Shown: positions 1 through 6,979, counted from the stretch's first letter. The stretch is DNA of 15,752 bases from UBA9630 sp037137555 (GCA_037137555.1 JBAXKA010000020.1:1-15752); one strand, 5' to 3'. Numbers and translations are program-made. The notes: generated by a model from the letters alone, not told the origin.

Positions 1-54
1 TTGGAGTTGGAGTTGGAGTTGGAGTTGGAGTTGGAGTTGGAGTTGGAGTTGGAG
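1..54. repeat. Hexanucleotide tandem repeat (TTGGAG)x9, coding Thr-Pro
   Basis: Nine perfect copies of TTGGAG start at the first base of the window, so the array probably continues to the left. On the minus strand it is read in frame as alternating ACT and CCA codons, giving a Thr-Pro linker in the gene at 1-547. Because the unit is six bases, gain or loss of copies would change linker length without shifting the frame. Confidence 0.95.
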
Positions 55-547
55 TGGTCCCATTTATCGTCGCCTGACAGGAAACAACACCGTTCATTTC
101 TTGCCTACTGTCACATTCGTCCTTTCCGCATTTCCAAGTATAGCTGTTACCAGTAATTTGAAAATTGTTTGCTTTCATATTTTCGCAGAGACCAGCAGAA
201 TCTTTCGTTAGTGTTCCAGTTGCAACTGTTGTGCCGGAAATCGAACCACATCTTCCGTTAACATAGATTTTACAGCTACTAATAGCATCACAACAACTCC
301 ACTGATACATTCCACACTCAAAACGAAACGCTGATGCCTTGCCACCAGTTTGACAAAGATTTGTGGATGATGCACTTAATGTTCCATAATCGACTGAACT
401 AACCATTAAAGCCTCTCCGCAGTTTTTTTCTGCACAAGACGATCCATTTACCAATCCAGCATCAGAAAAAAAGATTAAAGCAAATGTTAATCCCAATAAA
501 ATTTTTGCTACTTTATTTTCTTCTACTAATTTTTTTATTATGTTCAT
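1..547 (-). CDS. Secreted Cys-rich protein with Thr-Pro linker (partial, C-terminus off the left edge)
   Basis: An uninterrupted frame runs from ATG at 547-545 to the window edge, giving 182 visible residues and no stop. Residues 1-15 are a charged N-region (MNIIKKLVEENKVAK), residues 16-28 are hydrophobic, and a cleavage site may lie near residue 30, so this looks like a Sec signal peptide. Residues 31-162 contain 12 cysteines and Ser/Thr/Gly/Asn-rich sequence. The stretch around residues 94-160 (YVNGRCGS, then YTWKCG, then VVSCQATING) resembles the 'NGxCGS...WxC...CxA' repeat units I know from large surface proteins of CPR and other bacteria. From residue 165 it becomes Thr-Pro repeats, a typical extended linker between extracellular domains. 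The role is unknown; adhesion or surface display is plausible. No Shine-Dalgarno motif precedes the ATG. The frame and export signal are seen; the repeat-family resemblance is from memory. Confidence 0.8.
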   Translation of the reverse strand, partial: MNIIKKLVEENKVAKILLGLTFALIFFSDAGLVNGSSCAEKNCGEALMVSSVDYGTLSASSTNLCQTGGKASAFRFECGMYQWSCCDAISSCKIYVNGRCGSISGTTVATGTLTKDSAGLCENMKANNFQITGNSYTWKCGKDECDSRQEMNGVVSCQATINGTTPTPTPTPTPTPTPTPTP

Positions 548-592
548 TTTATTATGAATAATATTTATATTTAAAAAGAATAAATTAATAAA

Positions 593-832
593 TCATTTTA
601 CTATCCTATTAGATGTTTTATTTCCCTTCCCCTCCTCAACCATATTGACTGTATTTTTTTTAGCTTTATCTTTCTCTATTTGCATATCTCGTGCAAATTT
701 ATCCGCAAAAACTTTTTGCTCAGCAGTTATTGGTGCTTTGGTTGTTTTATTTTTTATCCAAACTGCGAAAGTGGCTATTCCTCCAACAAGCACAACTAAC
801 GCGATAATTACAATGATTTTTTTTCGGTCCAT
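593..832 (-). CDS. Small single-pass membrane protein with Lys-rich tail, unknown function
   Basis: The protein has 79 residues starting at ATG 832-830. Residues 1-5 are basic (MDRKK), and residues 6-26 form one strongly hydrophobic helix (IIVIIALVVLVGGIATFAVWI). The rest, about residues 27-79, is hydrophilic, Lys/Glu-rich and probably helical. The short basic N-terminus suggests a signal anchor with the tail outside the membrane, although a highly Lys-rich tail makes the topology uncertain. I do not recognise a family. It lies 44 bp after ruvX and 45 bp before the secreted Cys-rich gene, on the same strand, so the two exported proteins may be transcribed together. Confidence 0.65.
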   Translation of the reverse strand: MDRKKIIVIIALVVLVGGIATFAVWIKNKTTKAPITAEQKVFADKFARDMQIEKDKAKKNTVNMVEEGKGNKTSNRIVK

Positions 833-876
833 ATTGTTTTATTTTTATTAAATTAATTGAATTATTTTTTACATTT

Positions 877-1302
877 TTATTCTAGCATACTTTTCTTTTC
901 CAGCCAACTAGCCAAAATTATTCTGGCCGATTCTTCATCATCAAAGCGATTGATATTGCGAAAGCCTTTTTCTTTTAAATTTTCTCTGGCAATTTTTGTG
1001 GAATACATTTCATCTTGATATTCTACCGAGAGCTTAATATTTTTTTTCAGATATTCTCCCAGCTTTTCTCCAGCATAAACAGTTTCTTTGTTGTTAATTC
1101 TTGATGGGATGCCAATGATTATTTTTTGAATATTTTCTTTTTTAATTATTTCTAAAATTTTCTCTAAAAAAAATTTATCATTTTTGATTACGCCATAAGC
1201 AAAAGCGATTCGTGTCTCACTATCCGCAATTGCAAGACCAACTTTTGATTCGCCATAATCTACGCCGAGAAAATATTTTGTTTTAATTGATTTTTTTTGC
1301 AT
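877..1302 (-). CDS. ruvX: RuvX/YqgF-type Holliday junction resolvase-like nuclease
   Basis: This is a YqgF-family RNase H-fold protein. The family has been linked to Holliday junction resolution and, in E. coli, to pre-16S rRNA 5' end processing. Seen here, 141 residues from ATG 1302: the first acidic strand motif FLGVDYGESKVGLAIAD (11-27, catalytic Asp15), the IIIGIPSRIN strand (61-70), DEMYST (97-102, equivalent to the family DER motif, Glu98), and the C-terminal FDDEESARIILASWL (120-134) with the third acidic position. A TTG codon at 1308 could add two residues, but the ATG fits the family better. It starts 8 bp after the map stop and is probably co-transcribed. The rRNA processing role would fit its place downstream of ribosomal genes. 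Confidence 0.93.
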   Translation of the reverse strand: MQKKSIKTKYFLGVDYGESKVGLAIADSETRIAFAYGVIKNDKFFLEKILEIIKKENIQKIIIGIPSRINNKETVYAGEKLGEYLKKNIKLSVEYQDEMYSTKIARENLKEKGFRNINRFDDEESARIILASWLEKKSMLE

Positions 1303-1310
1303 AAACAAAT

Positions 1311-2072
1311 TTAAATTCTGGTTAAAATTTCTGCTCCATTTTTTGTGACGACAATCGTATCTTCAAAATGAGCACTCAGTTTTCCATCTTTTGTTGCGTA
1401 TGTCCAATTATCTGGCAAAACTTTTGTATAATGTGTTCCGGCATTAATCATTGGTTCAAGGGCAAATGTCATACCTTCTTTCAAGATTATTTCTTTCATT
1501 TTGGATTTATAATTGAGAATTTGCGGATCTTCGTGCAGTTTTCGTCCTACACCATGACCAACCAAATCTCGCACGACAGAAAAACCTTGTGCCTTAACAT
1601 ACTCTTCCACCGCATTACTATAATCACTCAATTTTTCACCAGCTTTAATTTTTTTTATACCTTCATCAAGACATTCCCTGGTTGTATCTAATAATTTTTG
1701 CGCCTCACTAGAAATTTTTCCCACGGAATATGTGCGTGCCATATCAGTAATCATTTTTTTATATTTCATGCCAATGTCCAATTTTATCAAATCGCCTTCT
1801 TGAATAATTCTATCTTTATTGGGAATGCCATGCACAATTTCATTATTAATTGAAGTGCAAATAGCCGCCGGAAAAGTATTGCCCTTTTCGCCATAGCCTT
1901 CAAAAATTGGAAATCCGCCAATATCAAAAACAAGCTTTCTGGCCAGCTTGTTAATTTCAAAAGTATTTTGTCCGGGAATAATTATCTCGCTAATTTGTTC
2001 CATAATTTGAGCAAGCAGTTTTCCGCCTTCCCGCATCAGTGCTATTTCTTGTTTTGATTTAATAATAATCAT
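1311..2072 (-). CDS. map: Methionine aminopeptidase, type I
   Basis: This metalloprotease removes the initiator Met from nascent proteins at the ribosome exit. It has 253 residues, usual for type Ia enzymes without an N-terminal extension. All five metal ligands can be placed: Asp99 (KLDIG), Asp110 (ITDMARTY), His173 (VGHGVGR), Glu206 (LEPMINAG) and Glu237 (HFEDTI). The substrate-binding histidines are His81 (EIVHGIP) and His180 (KLHEDP). Its ATG at 2072 overlaps the adk TGA stop as ATGA, implying translational coupling. secY-adk-map is the classic end of the spc operon, but infA and rpmJ, which often follow, are not present. Confidence 0.97.
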   Translation of the reverse strand: MIIIKSKQEIALMREGGKLLAQIMEQISEIIIPGQNTFEINKLARKLVFDIGGFPIFEGYGEKGNTFPAAICTSINNEIVHGIPNKDRIIQEGDLIKLDIGMKYKKMITDMARTYSVGKISSEAQKLLDTTRECLDEGIKKIKAGEKLSDYSNAVEEYVKAQGFSVVRDLVGHGVGRKLHEDPQILNYKSKMKEIILKEGMTFALEPMINAGTHYTKVLPDNWTYATKDGKLSAHFEDTIVVTKNGAEILTRI

Positions 2073-2629
2073 ATTGTATTTAAGATATTAGCAAAAACTA
2101 TTTCTATGCTTTTTGTTCCATCGATGTGAGAAACTAAATTCTTTTTTTCAAAATATTCTATGACTGGTAGTGTTTCTTTTGTGAAAATAGCTAATCTTTT
2201 TTTGACTCCTTCGATTGTGTCATCTGCTCTTTTTTCGCAAGAAAATCTTCTGCTAATTCTTTCGAGAGATTCTTCTGGAATAATATTTATGAAAATCACT
2301 TTATCTATTTTTCTGCCAAATTCCAAAAGGGCTTCTTCGAAATAACCGGCTTGTTCAATATTTCGTGGAACGCCATCAAAAACAATTCCCTGCTCTCTTG
2401 GTAAATCGTTTAATCTAATTTGTAAAACTTCCCGGAGTAAGCGACTTGGAACAAGCTCTTTTTTAACCATAACAATTTCATACACTTCCTTTCCCAGTGG
2501 AGTATTGAGCAAAGCAACTTGACGCAAAGCACGACCAGTATCGAAATGATCTAGCTGATATTTTTCTGCTAGCAATTTTGCCTGTGTTCCTTTGCCTGAT
2601 CCTTGCGGACCCAAGATAATAATATTCAT
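2069..2629 (-). CDS. adk: Adenylate kinase, short-LID form
   Basis: The enzyme interconverts ATP + AMP and 2 ADP in the cytoplasm. It has 186 residues. The P-loop GPQGSGKGT lies at 7-15, the AMP-site DTGRALR at 30-36 (Arg36 kept), and FDGVPRN at 84-90 (Arg89). The LID region between the Arg pair at 127-128 and ADDTIEGVKKRL (135-146) is only about ten residues. The roughly 40-residue LID of E. coli Adk and the four-Cys zinc LID of many Gram-positives are both missing, which accounts for the short length against about 214. One Cys (131) is present, not enough for a zinc site. It is followed by map with a 4-bp ATGA overlap. A UMP/CMP-type nucleotide specificity cannot be fully excluded, but the secY-adk-map order supports Adk. 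Confidence 0.94.
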   Translation of the reverse strand: MNIIILGPQGSGKGTQAKLLAEKYQLDHFDTGRALRQVALLNTPLGKEVYEIVMVKKELVPSRLLREVLQIRLNDLPREQGIVFDGVPRNIEQAGYFEEALLEFGRKIDKVIFINIIPEESLERISRRFSCEKRADDTIEGVKKRLAIFTKETLPVIEYFEKKNLVSHIDGTKSIEIVFANILNTI

Positions 2630-2652
2630 AATATATAGTTTATAAAAAACTA

Positions 2653-3927
2653 TTAAAATCCCTCATAATCTCGCATCGCCAATTGTCCTTGCACTTGCTT
2701 GATTGTTTCAATTACCACAGAAACAACAATGAGCAATCCCGTGCCACCGATAGAAACAGAGCCGACATTTGTAAAACTTTCAACGAAGAAAGGTAGAATT
2801 GCAATAAGCCCAAGAAAAACTGCACCGGATAAAGTTATGCGATTCATAATGCGGTAAAGATAATCAGCGGTATTTTTTCCTGGACGAATACCTAAGATAT
2901 AGCCACCTTGCTTTTGCAAGCTTTCGGCAATTTTATTTGGATCAAAAACGACAGCAGTGTAAAAATAAGTAAAAGCCACTACGAGAATAAAATAAAACAA
3001 CCAATAAAACCAATTGCTGGGAGAAAAAAGTGCACTCACCTTAACTGCAACACTTGCGAGCATTGTATTGGAACTTTTTGTGAGAAAATTAGCAATCATT
3101 CCAGGAAAAAGCATAATCGAAAGAGCAAAAATAATCGGGATAACGCCAGCTTGATTAATTCGCAGTGGCAAATGCGTCGAAGTTCCGCCATACACTTTAT
3201 TACCCTTGATTCTTTTGGCATAAGAAACTGGCATATTGCGTTGACCTTCTGTCATGAAAACCACAGCAGAAATTGCCAAGATTAAAATTGCTCCCAAAAT
3301 TAAATAAGTAAAAATTTGTGATGAATCAGCTGTGGCATAAGTTTTTGCAATTGTCGAAGGGATGCCCGAAACAATTCCAGCAAAAATTATAAGCGACACT
3401 CCATTGCCAATACCTTTTTCTGTAATTAATTCGCCTAACCACATTAAAAAAATTGTTCCGGCCACGGCAATTGTAATCATGGAAAAAATTGCCATACCAC
3501 CATCTTGTGCAATAATTCCTTGCGAACGAAAAAGGGCAATCATTCCAAATGTTTGCATTGCAGCCAATGGCACTGTGGCAAAACGAGTCCATTGATTAAA
3601 TTTTTGTCGTCCTGCCTCACCTTCTTCTTTATGAATCTTTTCCAACGCTGGCACAATCATTGTGAGTAATTGCATGATAATCGAAGCTGTAATATATGGT
3701 CCGACACCAAGCATCACAAGTGAAATACTAGATAATCCCCGACCAGAAAATAAATTCAACAGTCCGAAAAGCTGATTGCTTTCAAAAAACATTTTCAATC
3801 GATCTTGATCAACACCCGGAATAGGAATATTTGCCGCCAAACGAAACACAACTAAAAGCGTCAGAATAAAAAATATTTTATTCCGAAGCTCTTTGATACG
3901 AAAAATTTGAGTGATTTTTGCTAACAT
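2653..3927 (-). CDS. secY: Protein translocase channel subunit SecY
   Basis: SecY is the pore of the Sec translocon in the inner membrane and takes proteins directly from ribosomes or SecA. It has 424 residues, the normal length, with about ten hydrophobic segments. Seen motifs: RLAANIPIPGVD (29-40) after TM1; LGVGPYITASIIMQLL (73-88) at the TM2 region; the cytoplasmic loop with NMPVSYAKR followed by STHLPLRINQAGVIPIIFA; and the C-terminal RDYEGF tail. It lies 14 bp after the unknown 110-residue gene and 23 bp before adk. The exported proteins at the left end of the window would use this channel. Confidence 0.98.
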   Translation of the reverse strand: MLAKITQIFRIKELRNKIFFILTLLVVFRLAANIPIPGVDQDRLKMFFESNQLFGLLNLFSGRGLSSISLVMLGVGPYITASIIMQLLTMIVPALEKIHKEEGEAGRQKFNQWTRFATVPLAAMQTFGMIALFRSQGIIAQDGGMAIFSMITIAVAGTIFLMWLGELITEKGIGNGVSLIIFAGIVSGIPSTIAKTYATADSSQIFTYLILGAILILAISAVVFMTEGQRNMPVSYAKRIKGNKVYGGTSTHLPLRINQAGVIPIIFALSIMLFPGMIANFLTKSSNTMLASVAVKVSALFSPSNWFYWLFYFILVVAFTYFYTAVVFDPNKIAESLQKQGGYILGIRPGKNTADYLYRIMNRITLSGAVFLGLIAILPFFVESFTNVGSVSIGGTGLLIVVSVVIETIKQVQGQLAMRDYEGF

Positions 3928-3941
3928 ACTTGATAAAAAAA

Positions 3942-4274
3942 TTATAAATTAATTCTTGCGGCAAAATTAAACACATAGAAATAATCTTGCCAACTTTTAT
4001 CAGTTGATTTATATTCGTCATTAAAAACAAAATGATCTGCCATCACTTCTCGCACTCGCAATAATTCTTTCAGATGGTTTTTATTTTTTTCATTTTTAAT
4101 TGTCAAGTCTATCAATTCCAGTGATCGCTCAAACGCCAAGCGACTATATTCAATATTGCCTTTGTTTTTCCATTTTATCGTTCGCTCAACCTCACTACCA
4201 ATATTTGCCATTTGCTCAAAAAATGAAAGTTTCTGCCAACCGCCCCTAGCTAAATTTTCATGTTGGTATTCCAT
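3942..4274 (-). CDS. Conserved helical protein of unknown function, coupled to the DUF5674-like gene
   Basis: The protein has 110 residues and no signal peptide or membrane segment. It looks all-helical, with an invariant-looking core LSFFEQMANIGSEVER (16-31), a second helix SRLAFERSLELIDLTI (44-59), RVREVMADHF (73-82) and an aromatic end WQDYFYVFNFAAR (95-107). I recall similar small hypothetical proteins in CPR and other bacteria but cannot name a family or function. Its ATG at 4274 shares one base with the TAA of the upstream gene (TAATG), so the two are probably translated as a pair and may form a complex. It lies between rplO and secY, where most bacteria have nothing. Confidence 0.75.
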   Translation of the reverse strand: MEYQHENLARGGWQKLSFFEQMANIGSEVERTIKWKNKGNIEYSRLAFERSLELIDLTIKNEKNKNHLKELLRVREVMADHFVFNDEYKSTDKSWQDYFYVFNFAARINL

Positions 4275-4615
4275 TATTTTCGCACTAATTTGTTAACCAC
4301 ATTAAAAATCTTTTTTTGAATTTCTATATCTTCCACTCCACGACTACGATTATTTTGTGATGGACGCAAATTTATCATTGAATCAAATTCCACAAAGTCT
4401 TCTCCTATTAGTTCGGGATAAAAATTTATTCCCCAAAGATCTTTTTGCGCTGAACCATTTTCCAAAAGAAGTGCCTCCTCATCAGCATGTAACTCGGCAT
4501 CAACCACCATAATACCTTTTTCAATATCAACAACAGCCTTCACTAAATTACCAAACATTTTTTTGGACATTTCCGTCAATTCTTTTTTTGAAATTTCAGT
4601 GGCTATTATTTTCAT
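4274..4615 (-). CDS. DUF5674-like protein of unknown function
   Basis: The protein has 113 residues from ATG 4615. A TTG at 4633 would overlap rplO, and homologues as I remember them begin with MKII, so the ATG is preferred; it lies 7 bp after the rplO stop. Seen: a helical start (1-20), KAVVDIEKGIMVVDAELHAD (26-45), a short Leu/Glu helix, LWGINFYPEL (60-69), then FDSMINLRPSQ (77-87) and NNRSRGVEDIEI (88-99). The pattern, including DAELHADEE, WGINFYP and INLRPSQ, matches what I recall as DUF5674, a bacterial family with no assigned function; the family name is from memory. The conserved Asp/Glu/His and Arg residues could suggest a ligand or nucleic-acid site, but this is speculation. It is coupled to the following gene through TAATG. 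Confidence 0.75.
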   Translation of the reverse strand: MKIIATEISKKELTEMSKKMFGNLVKAVVDIEKGIMVVDAELHADEEALLLENGSAQKDLWGINFYPELIGEDFVEFDSMINLRPSQNNRSRGVEDIEIQKKIFNVVNKLVRK

Positions 4616-4622
4616 AGCTTTT

Positions 4623-5069
4623 TTATTCCACAACCTTTATTTCCCCACCTACTGCAAGAATCATTTTTTTAACTGATTCGCTGATAAAAATTTCTTTTTC
4701 AAAAACAAACTTTTTTGTGATTTTAGCATTGCCGAGCACTTTAATTCCCAATGGAATATTTTTTCGTGCAACCAGTTTCATATTCACCAAAGACTCTACG
4801 CCAATTATAGCTCCAGCTTCAAAACTTTTTTCAATATCGGCAATTTGCACTATGCTTCTTTTTTTTGTGCGAGAAGTAAAGCCTCTTTTTTTCTTCATGT
4901 GATCAATCAAAGTTGAGCGACCACCTTCAAACAACGGATCAACATGTGCACCAGAACGGGCTTTTTGTCCTTTATTACCTTTGCCGGAATAAGTACCTTT
5001 TTTTCCTCCACGACCGATGGTTTTTTTCTTCTTCCTCGGCTGGCTCATTTGTAGATCTTGTCTTAACAT
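4623..5069 (-). CDS. rplO: 50S ribosomal protein L15
   Basis: L15 is a late-assembling 23S rRNA-binding protein of the large subunit. It has 148 residues, the usual length. The basic N-terminal arm has the family signature TIGRGGKKGTYSGKGNKGQK (17-36) and then FEGG with the LIDHMKKKRGF segment. The C-terminal globular domain ends in AVGGEIKVVE. The first residues (MLRQDLQMSQPRKKKK) are a shortened form of the usual MxLxxLxPxxG start. The rpsE-rplO gap (5070-5113, 44 bp) is where rpmD (L30) would be expected; it is absent. Confidence 0.97.
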   Translation of the reverse strand: MLRQDLQMSQPRKKKKTIGRGGKKGTYSGKGNKGQKARSGAHVDPLFEGGRSTLIDHMKKKRGFTSRTKKRSIVQIADIEKSFEAGAIIGVESLVNMKLVARKNIPLGIKVLGNAKITKKFVFEKEIFISESVKKMILAVGGEIKVVE

Positions 5070-5113
5070 AAAATTATAATAATATTTCTTGTCATCTTAA
5101 CTTAATATTTAAA

Positions 5114-5614
5114 CTAGGCTTTCACAATTCTTTCTTTTCTTGTTTTTGATGAGCTGAGTGTTTGTAATGCTTCCACGGTTGCTCTGGCAACATTTAATTT
5201 ATTAGCTGTTCCCAAAGATTTGGAAACAATATCCCGAATTCCAGCAAAATCAACAACGGCGCGCACTGCTCCTCCCGCCACAATACTTCTGCCTTCTTTG
5301 GCTGGTTTCAAAATAATTTTAGCACTACCTTTTTTGTAATGTACCTCATGAGCAATTGTATTGTTTTTGATTGCCACAACAATCATATTTTTCTTCGCAT
5401 CATCAAAAGCTTTTCCGATTGCATCAGTTACATCTGATCCTTTGCCAACACCTACTCCGACTTTGCCCTTACGATTTCCAATTACTAATGTGGCACGAAA
5501 ACGAAATCGCCTACCACCTTTTACAACACGAGTAACTCGAGCTAAGTCCAGAAGTTTTTGTTCAAATTCCGGCTTTTCTTTTTTTCCTCTAAATTTTCGT
5601 TCGTTCTTTGCCAT
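5114..5614 (-). CDS. rpsE: 30S ribosomal protein S5
   Basis: S5 sits at the back of the small subunit near the mRNA entry and affects decoding fidelity. It has 166 residues, the normal length. The N-terminal dsRBD-like domain has VVKGGRRFRFRATLVIGN (30-47; the GGRRF loop at 33-37 is the spectinomycin-region loop) and GKVGVGVGKG (50-59). The C-terminal domain has GRSIVAGGAVRAV (108-120) and NVARATVEAL (141-150). The stop codon is TAG. It lies 23 bp after rplR. In most bacteria rpmD would follow; here rplO follows directly. Confidence 0.98.
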   Translation of the reverse strand: MAKNERKFRGKKEKPEFEQKLLDLARVTRVVKGGRRFRFRATLVIGNRKGKVGVGVGKGSDVTDAIGKAFDDAKKNMIVVAIKNNTIAHEVHYKKGSAKIILKPAKEGRSIVAGGAVRAVVDFAGIRDIVSKSLGTANKLNVARATVEALQTLSSSKTRKERIVKA

Positions 5615-5637
5615 ATAGTTTGATTACTAAAAAGAGT

Positions 5638-5985
5638 TTAAAATTTTAAGCCACCTTCTCTGGCACCATCAGCTAATGCTTTAACTTTTCCATGATAACG
5701 ATATCCCGCTCGATCAAAAACAATTTGACTAATCTTTTGCTCTAAGCATTTCTTAGCAATTAATAGTCCAACCGCTTTTGCACCAGCAACATCATTTTTT
5801 GCTTTCACTAATTTCGTATCAGCCGCTGCGAGAGTTTTTCCGGAGACATCATCAATCACTTGAGCTTTTATGGAAAGCAAACTGCGAAAAACATTCAGTC
5901 GTGGCACGCTGGCTGTTCCTGAAATTTTTGCACGCACTCGTCTTTTTCTGTGTAATCTTAAATTGTTTTGGCTAATTTTATTCAT
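5638..5985 (-). CDS. rplR: 50S ribosomal protein L18
   Basis: L18 binds 5S rRNA, with L5, in the central protuberance. It has 115 residues, typical of bacterial L18. The basic N-terminus (RLHRKRRVRAKISG) is followed by PRLNVFRSLLSIKAQVID (28-45), the TLAAADTK segment, then KCLEQKISQIVFDRAGYRYH and a GRVKALADGAREGGL-like ending (here GKVKALADGAREGGLKF). It follows rplF by 19 bp. An AAAG just before the ATG is only a weak ribosome-binding motif. Confidence 0.97.
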   Translation of the reverse strand: MNKISQNNLRLHRKRRVRAKISGTASVPRLNVFRSLLSIKAQVIDDVSGKTLAAADTKLVKAKNDVAGAKAVGLLIAKKCLEQKISQIVFDRAGYRYHGKVKALADGAREGGLKF

Positions 5986-6004
5986 CTTTGTAAAAAAATA
6001 TTAC

Positions 6005-6547
6005 TTATTTGGTTCCAGCTTTTTTGCCGGCCTTTCTTCTCACTTTTTCTCCCGCATAACGGAAACCTTTTCCTTTGTATGGTTCGACTTTTTTGAGATC
6101 TTTAATATTGGCAGCAAATTGTCCCACTGCTTGTTTATCAATACCACTAATCAACAGTCCGCCATTATCTTCGAGCTTTGCAACAATTCCATCTGGAATT
6201 TCCACCTCAACTGGATGTGAAAAACCAAGTGCCATTACAATTTTTTTGCCTTGAATAGACATACGAAAACCAACACCTTGCAATTCTAATTTTTTTTCAT
6301 AACCGATACTCACTCCAATGATAATATTATTCGCAAGCGAACGAGTCAATCCCCAAATTGCATTAGCATTTCCGTCTTCTTTGGTTTTTTTAACAACCAA
6401 TGTTTTTTCAGTGATTTCCACTGTTGCATCTGGATGAACAACAAGACTAAGCTCGCCTTTTGGTCCCTTGGCTTTCAATACATCACCAACCAATGAGACT
6501 GTTACGCCCTCAGGAATTGTTATTAATTTTTTTCCTATTTTACTCAT
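6005..6547 (-). CDS. rplF: 50S ribosomal protein L6
   Basis: L6 is a two-domain protein next to the sarcin-ricin loop in the factor-binding region. It has 180 residues, the usual length. It begins MSKIGKKLITIPEGVTV, has LKAKGPKGEL (23-32) in the first domain, and ends with the family signature EPYKGKGFRYAGEKVRRKAGKKAGTK, given here in two parts: EPYKGKGFRYAGE and KVRRKAGKKAGTK. It lies 27 bp after rpsH and 19 bp before rplR. Confidence 0.97.
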   Translation of the reverse strand: MSKIGKKLITIPEGVTVSLVGDVLKAKGPKGELSLVVHPDATVEITEKTLVVKKTKEDGNANAIWGLTRSLANNIIIGVSIGYEKKLELQGVGFRMSIQGKKIVMALGFSHPVEVEIPDGIVAKLEDNGGLLISGIDKQAVGQFAANIKDLKKVEPYKGKGFRYAGEKVRRKAGKKAGTK

Positions 6548-6574
6548 AAAATTAATCTGCTCTTTTAATATAAA

Positions 6575-6979
6575 TTACCAAACTTCACAAATATATTCTC
6601 CACCCAAACCTGCTTTTTTGGCATCATGATCAGTCATCACGCCCTTGGAGGTGGAAATAAGTGCTACACCATAATTATTTTTGACACTTCGCACATCTTT
6701 GCTTTTAACATAAATTCTTTGACCCTCTTTACTGATTCTTCTGATGCCCTTGACGGCTGGAGTTTTGTTCGTATTAGAAATAGTATAATATTTTAAAGTA
6801 ATTTTTATCACATCAAAATTAGCTTGCTTTTCTTTTGCAACAGCATCAACAAAACCTTCTTTTTCTAGAATTTTAGCTAAAGCCATTTTTAATTTAGAAG
6901 CGCTAATTATCACAGTTTTGTGCTGTGCCATTTGAGCGTTTCTAATTTTTGTTAACATTTCTGAGATTGGATCTAACAT
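6575..6979 (-). CDS. rpsH: 30S ribosomal protein S8
   Basis: S8 is a primary 16S rRNA binder of the platform (helix 21). In E. coli it is also the translational repressor of the spc operon through an rplE mRNA mimic; no such site was identified here. It has 134 residues against about 131 normally. N-terminal MLDPISEMLTKIRNAQMA (1-18) and C-terminal YGVALISTSKGVMTDHDAKK, which ends in GLGGEYICEVW, are diagnostic. It lies 37 bp after rpsN, a spacer rich in repeated TATAAA on the minus strand. Confidence 0.97.
   Translation of the reverse strand: MLDPISEMLTKIRNAQMAQHKTVIISASKLKMALAKILEKEGFVDAVAKEKQANFDVIKITLKYYTISNTNKTPAVKGIRRISKEGQRIYVKSKDVRSVKNNYGVALISTSKGVMTDHDAKKAGLGGEYICEVW

Noticed and set aside
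1..54. Repeat array as a CRISPR or non-coding satellite
   Set aside because: The unit is six bases with no spacers, and it is in frame with a secreted protein as a Thr-Pro linker.
1368..1691. 107-codon plus-strand frame within map
   Set aside because: Antisense shadow of the map gene; no recognisable domain.
3326..3592. 88-codon minus-strand frame inside secY in another frame
   Set aside because: It is an out-of-frame shadow of secY with improbable composition (many Asn, Cys, Trp).
4616..4633. TTG start for the DUF5674-like gene at 4633
   Set aside because: It overlaps rplO; the ATG at 4615 gives the expected MKII start.
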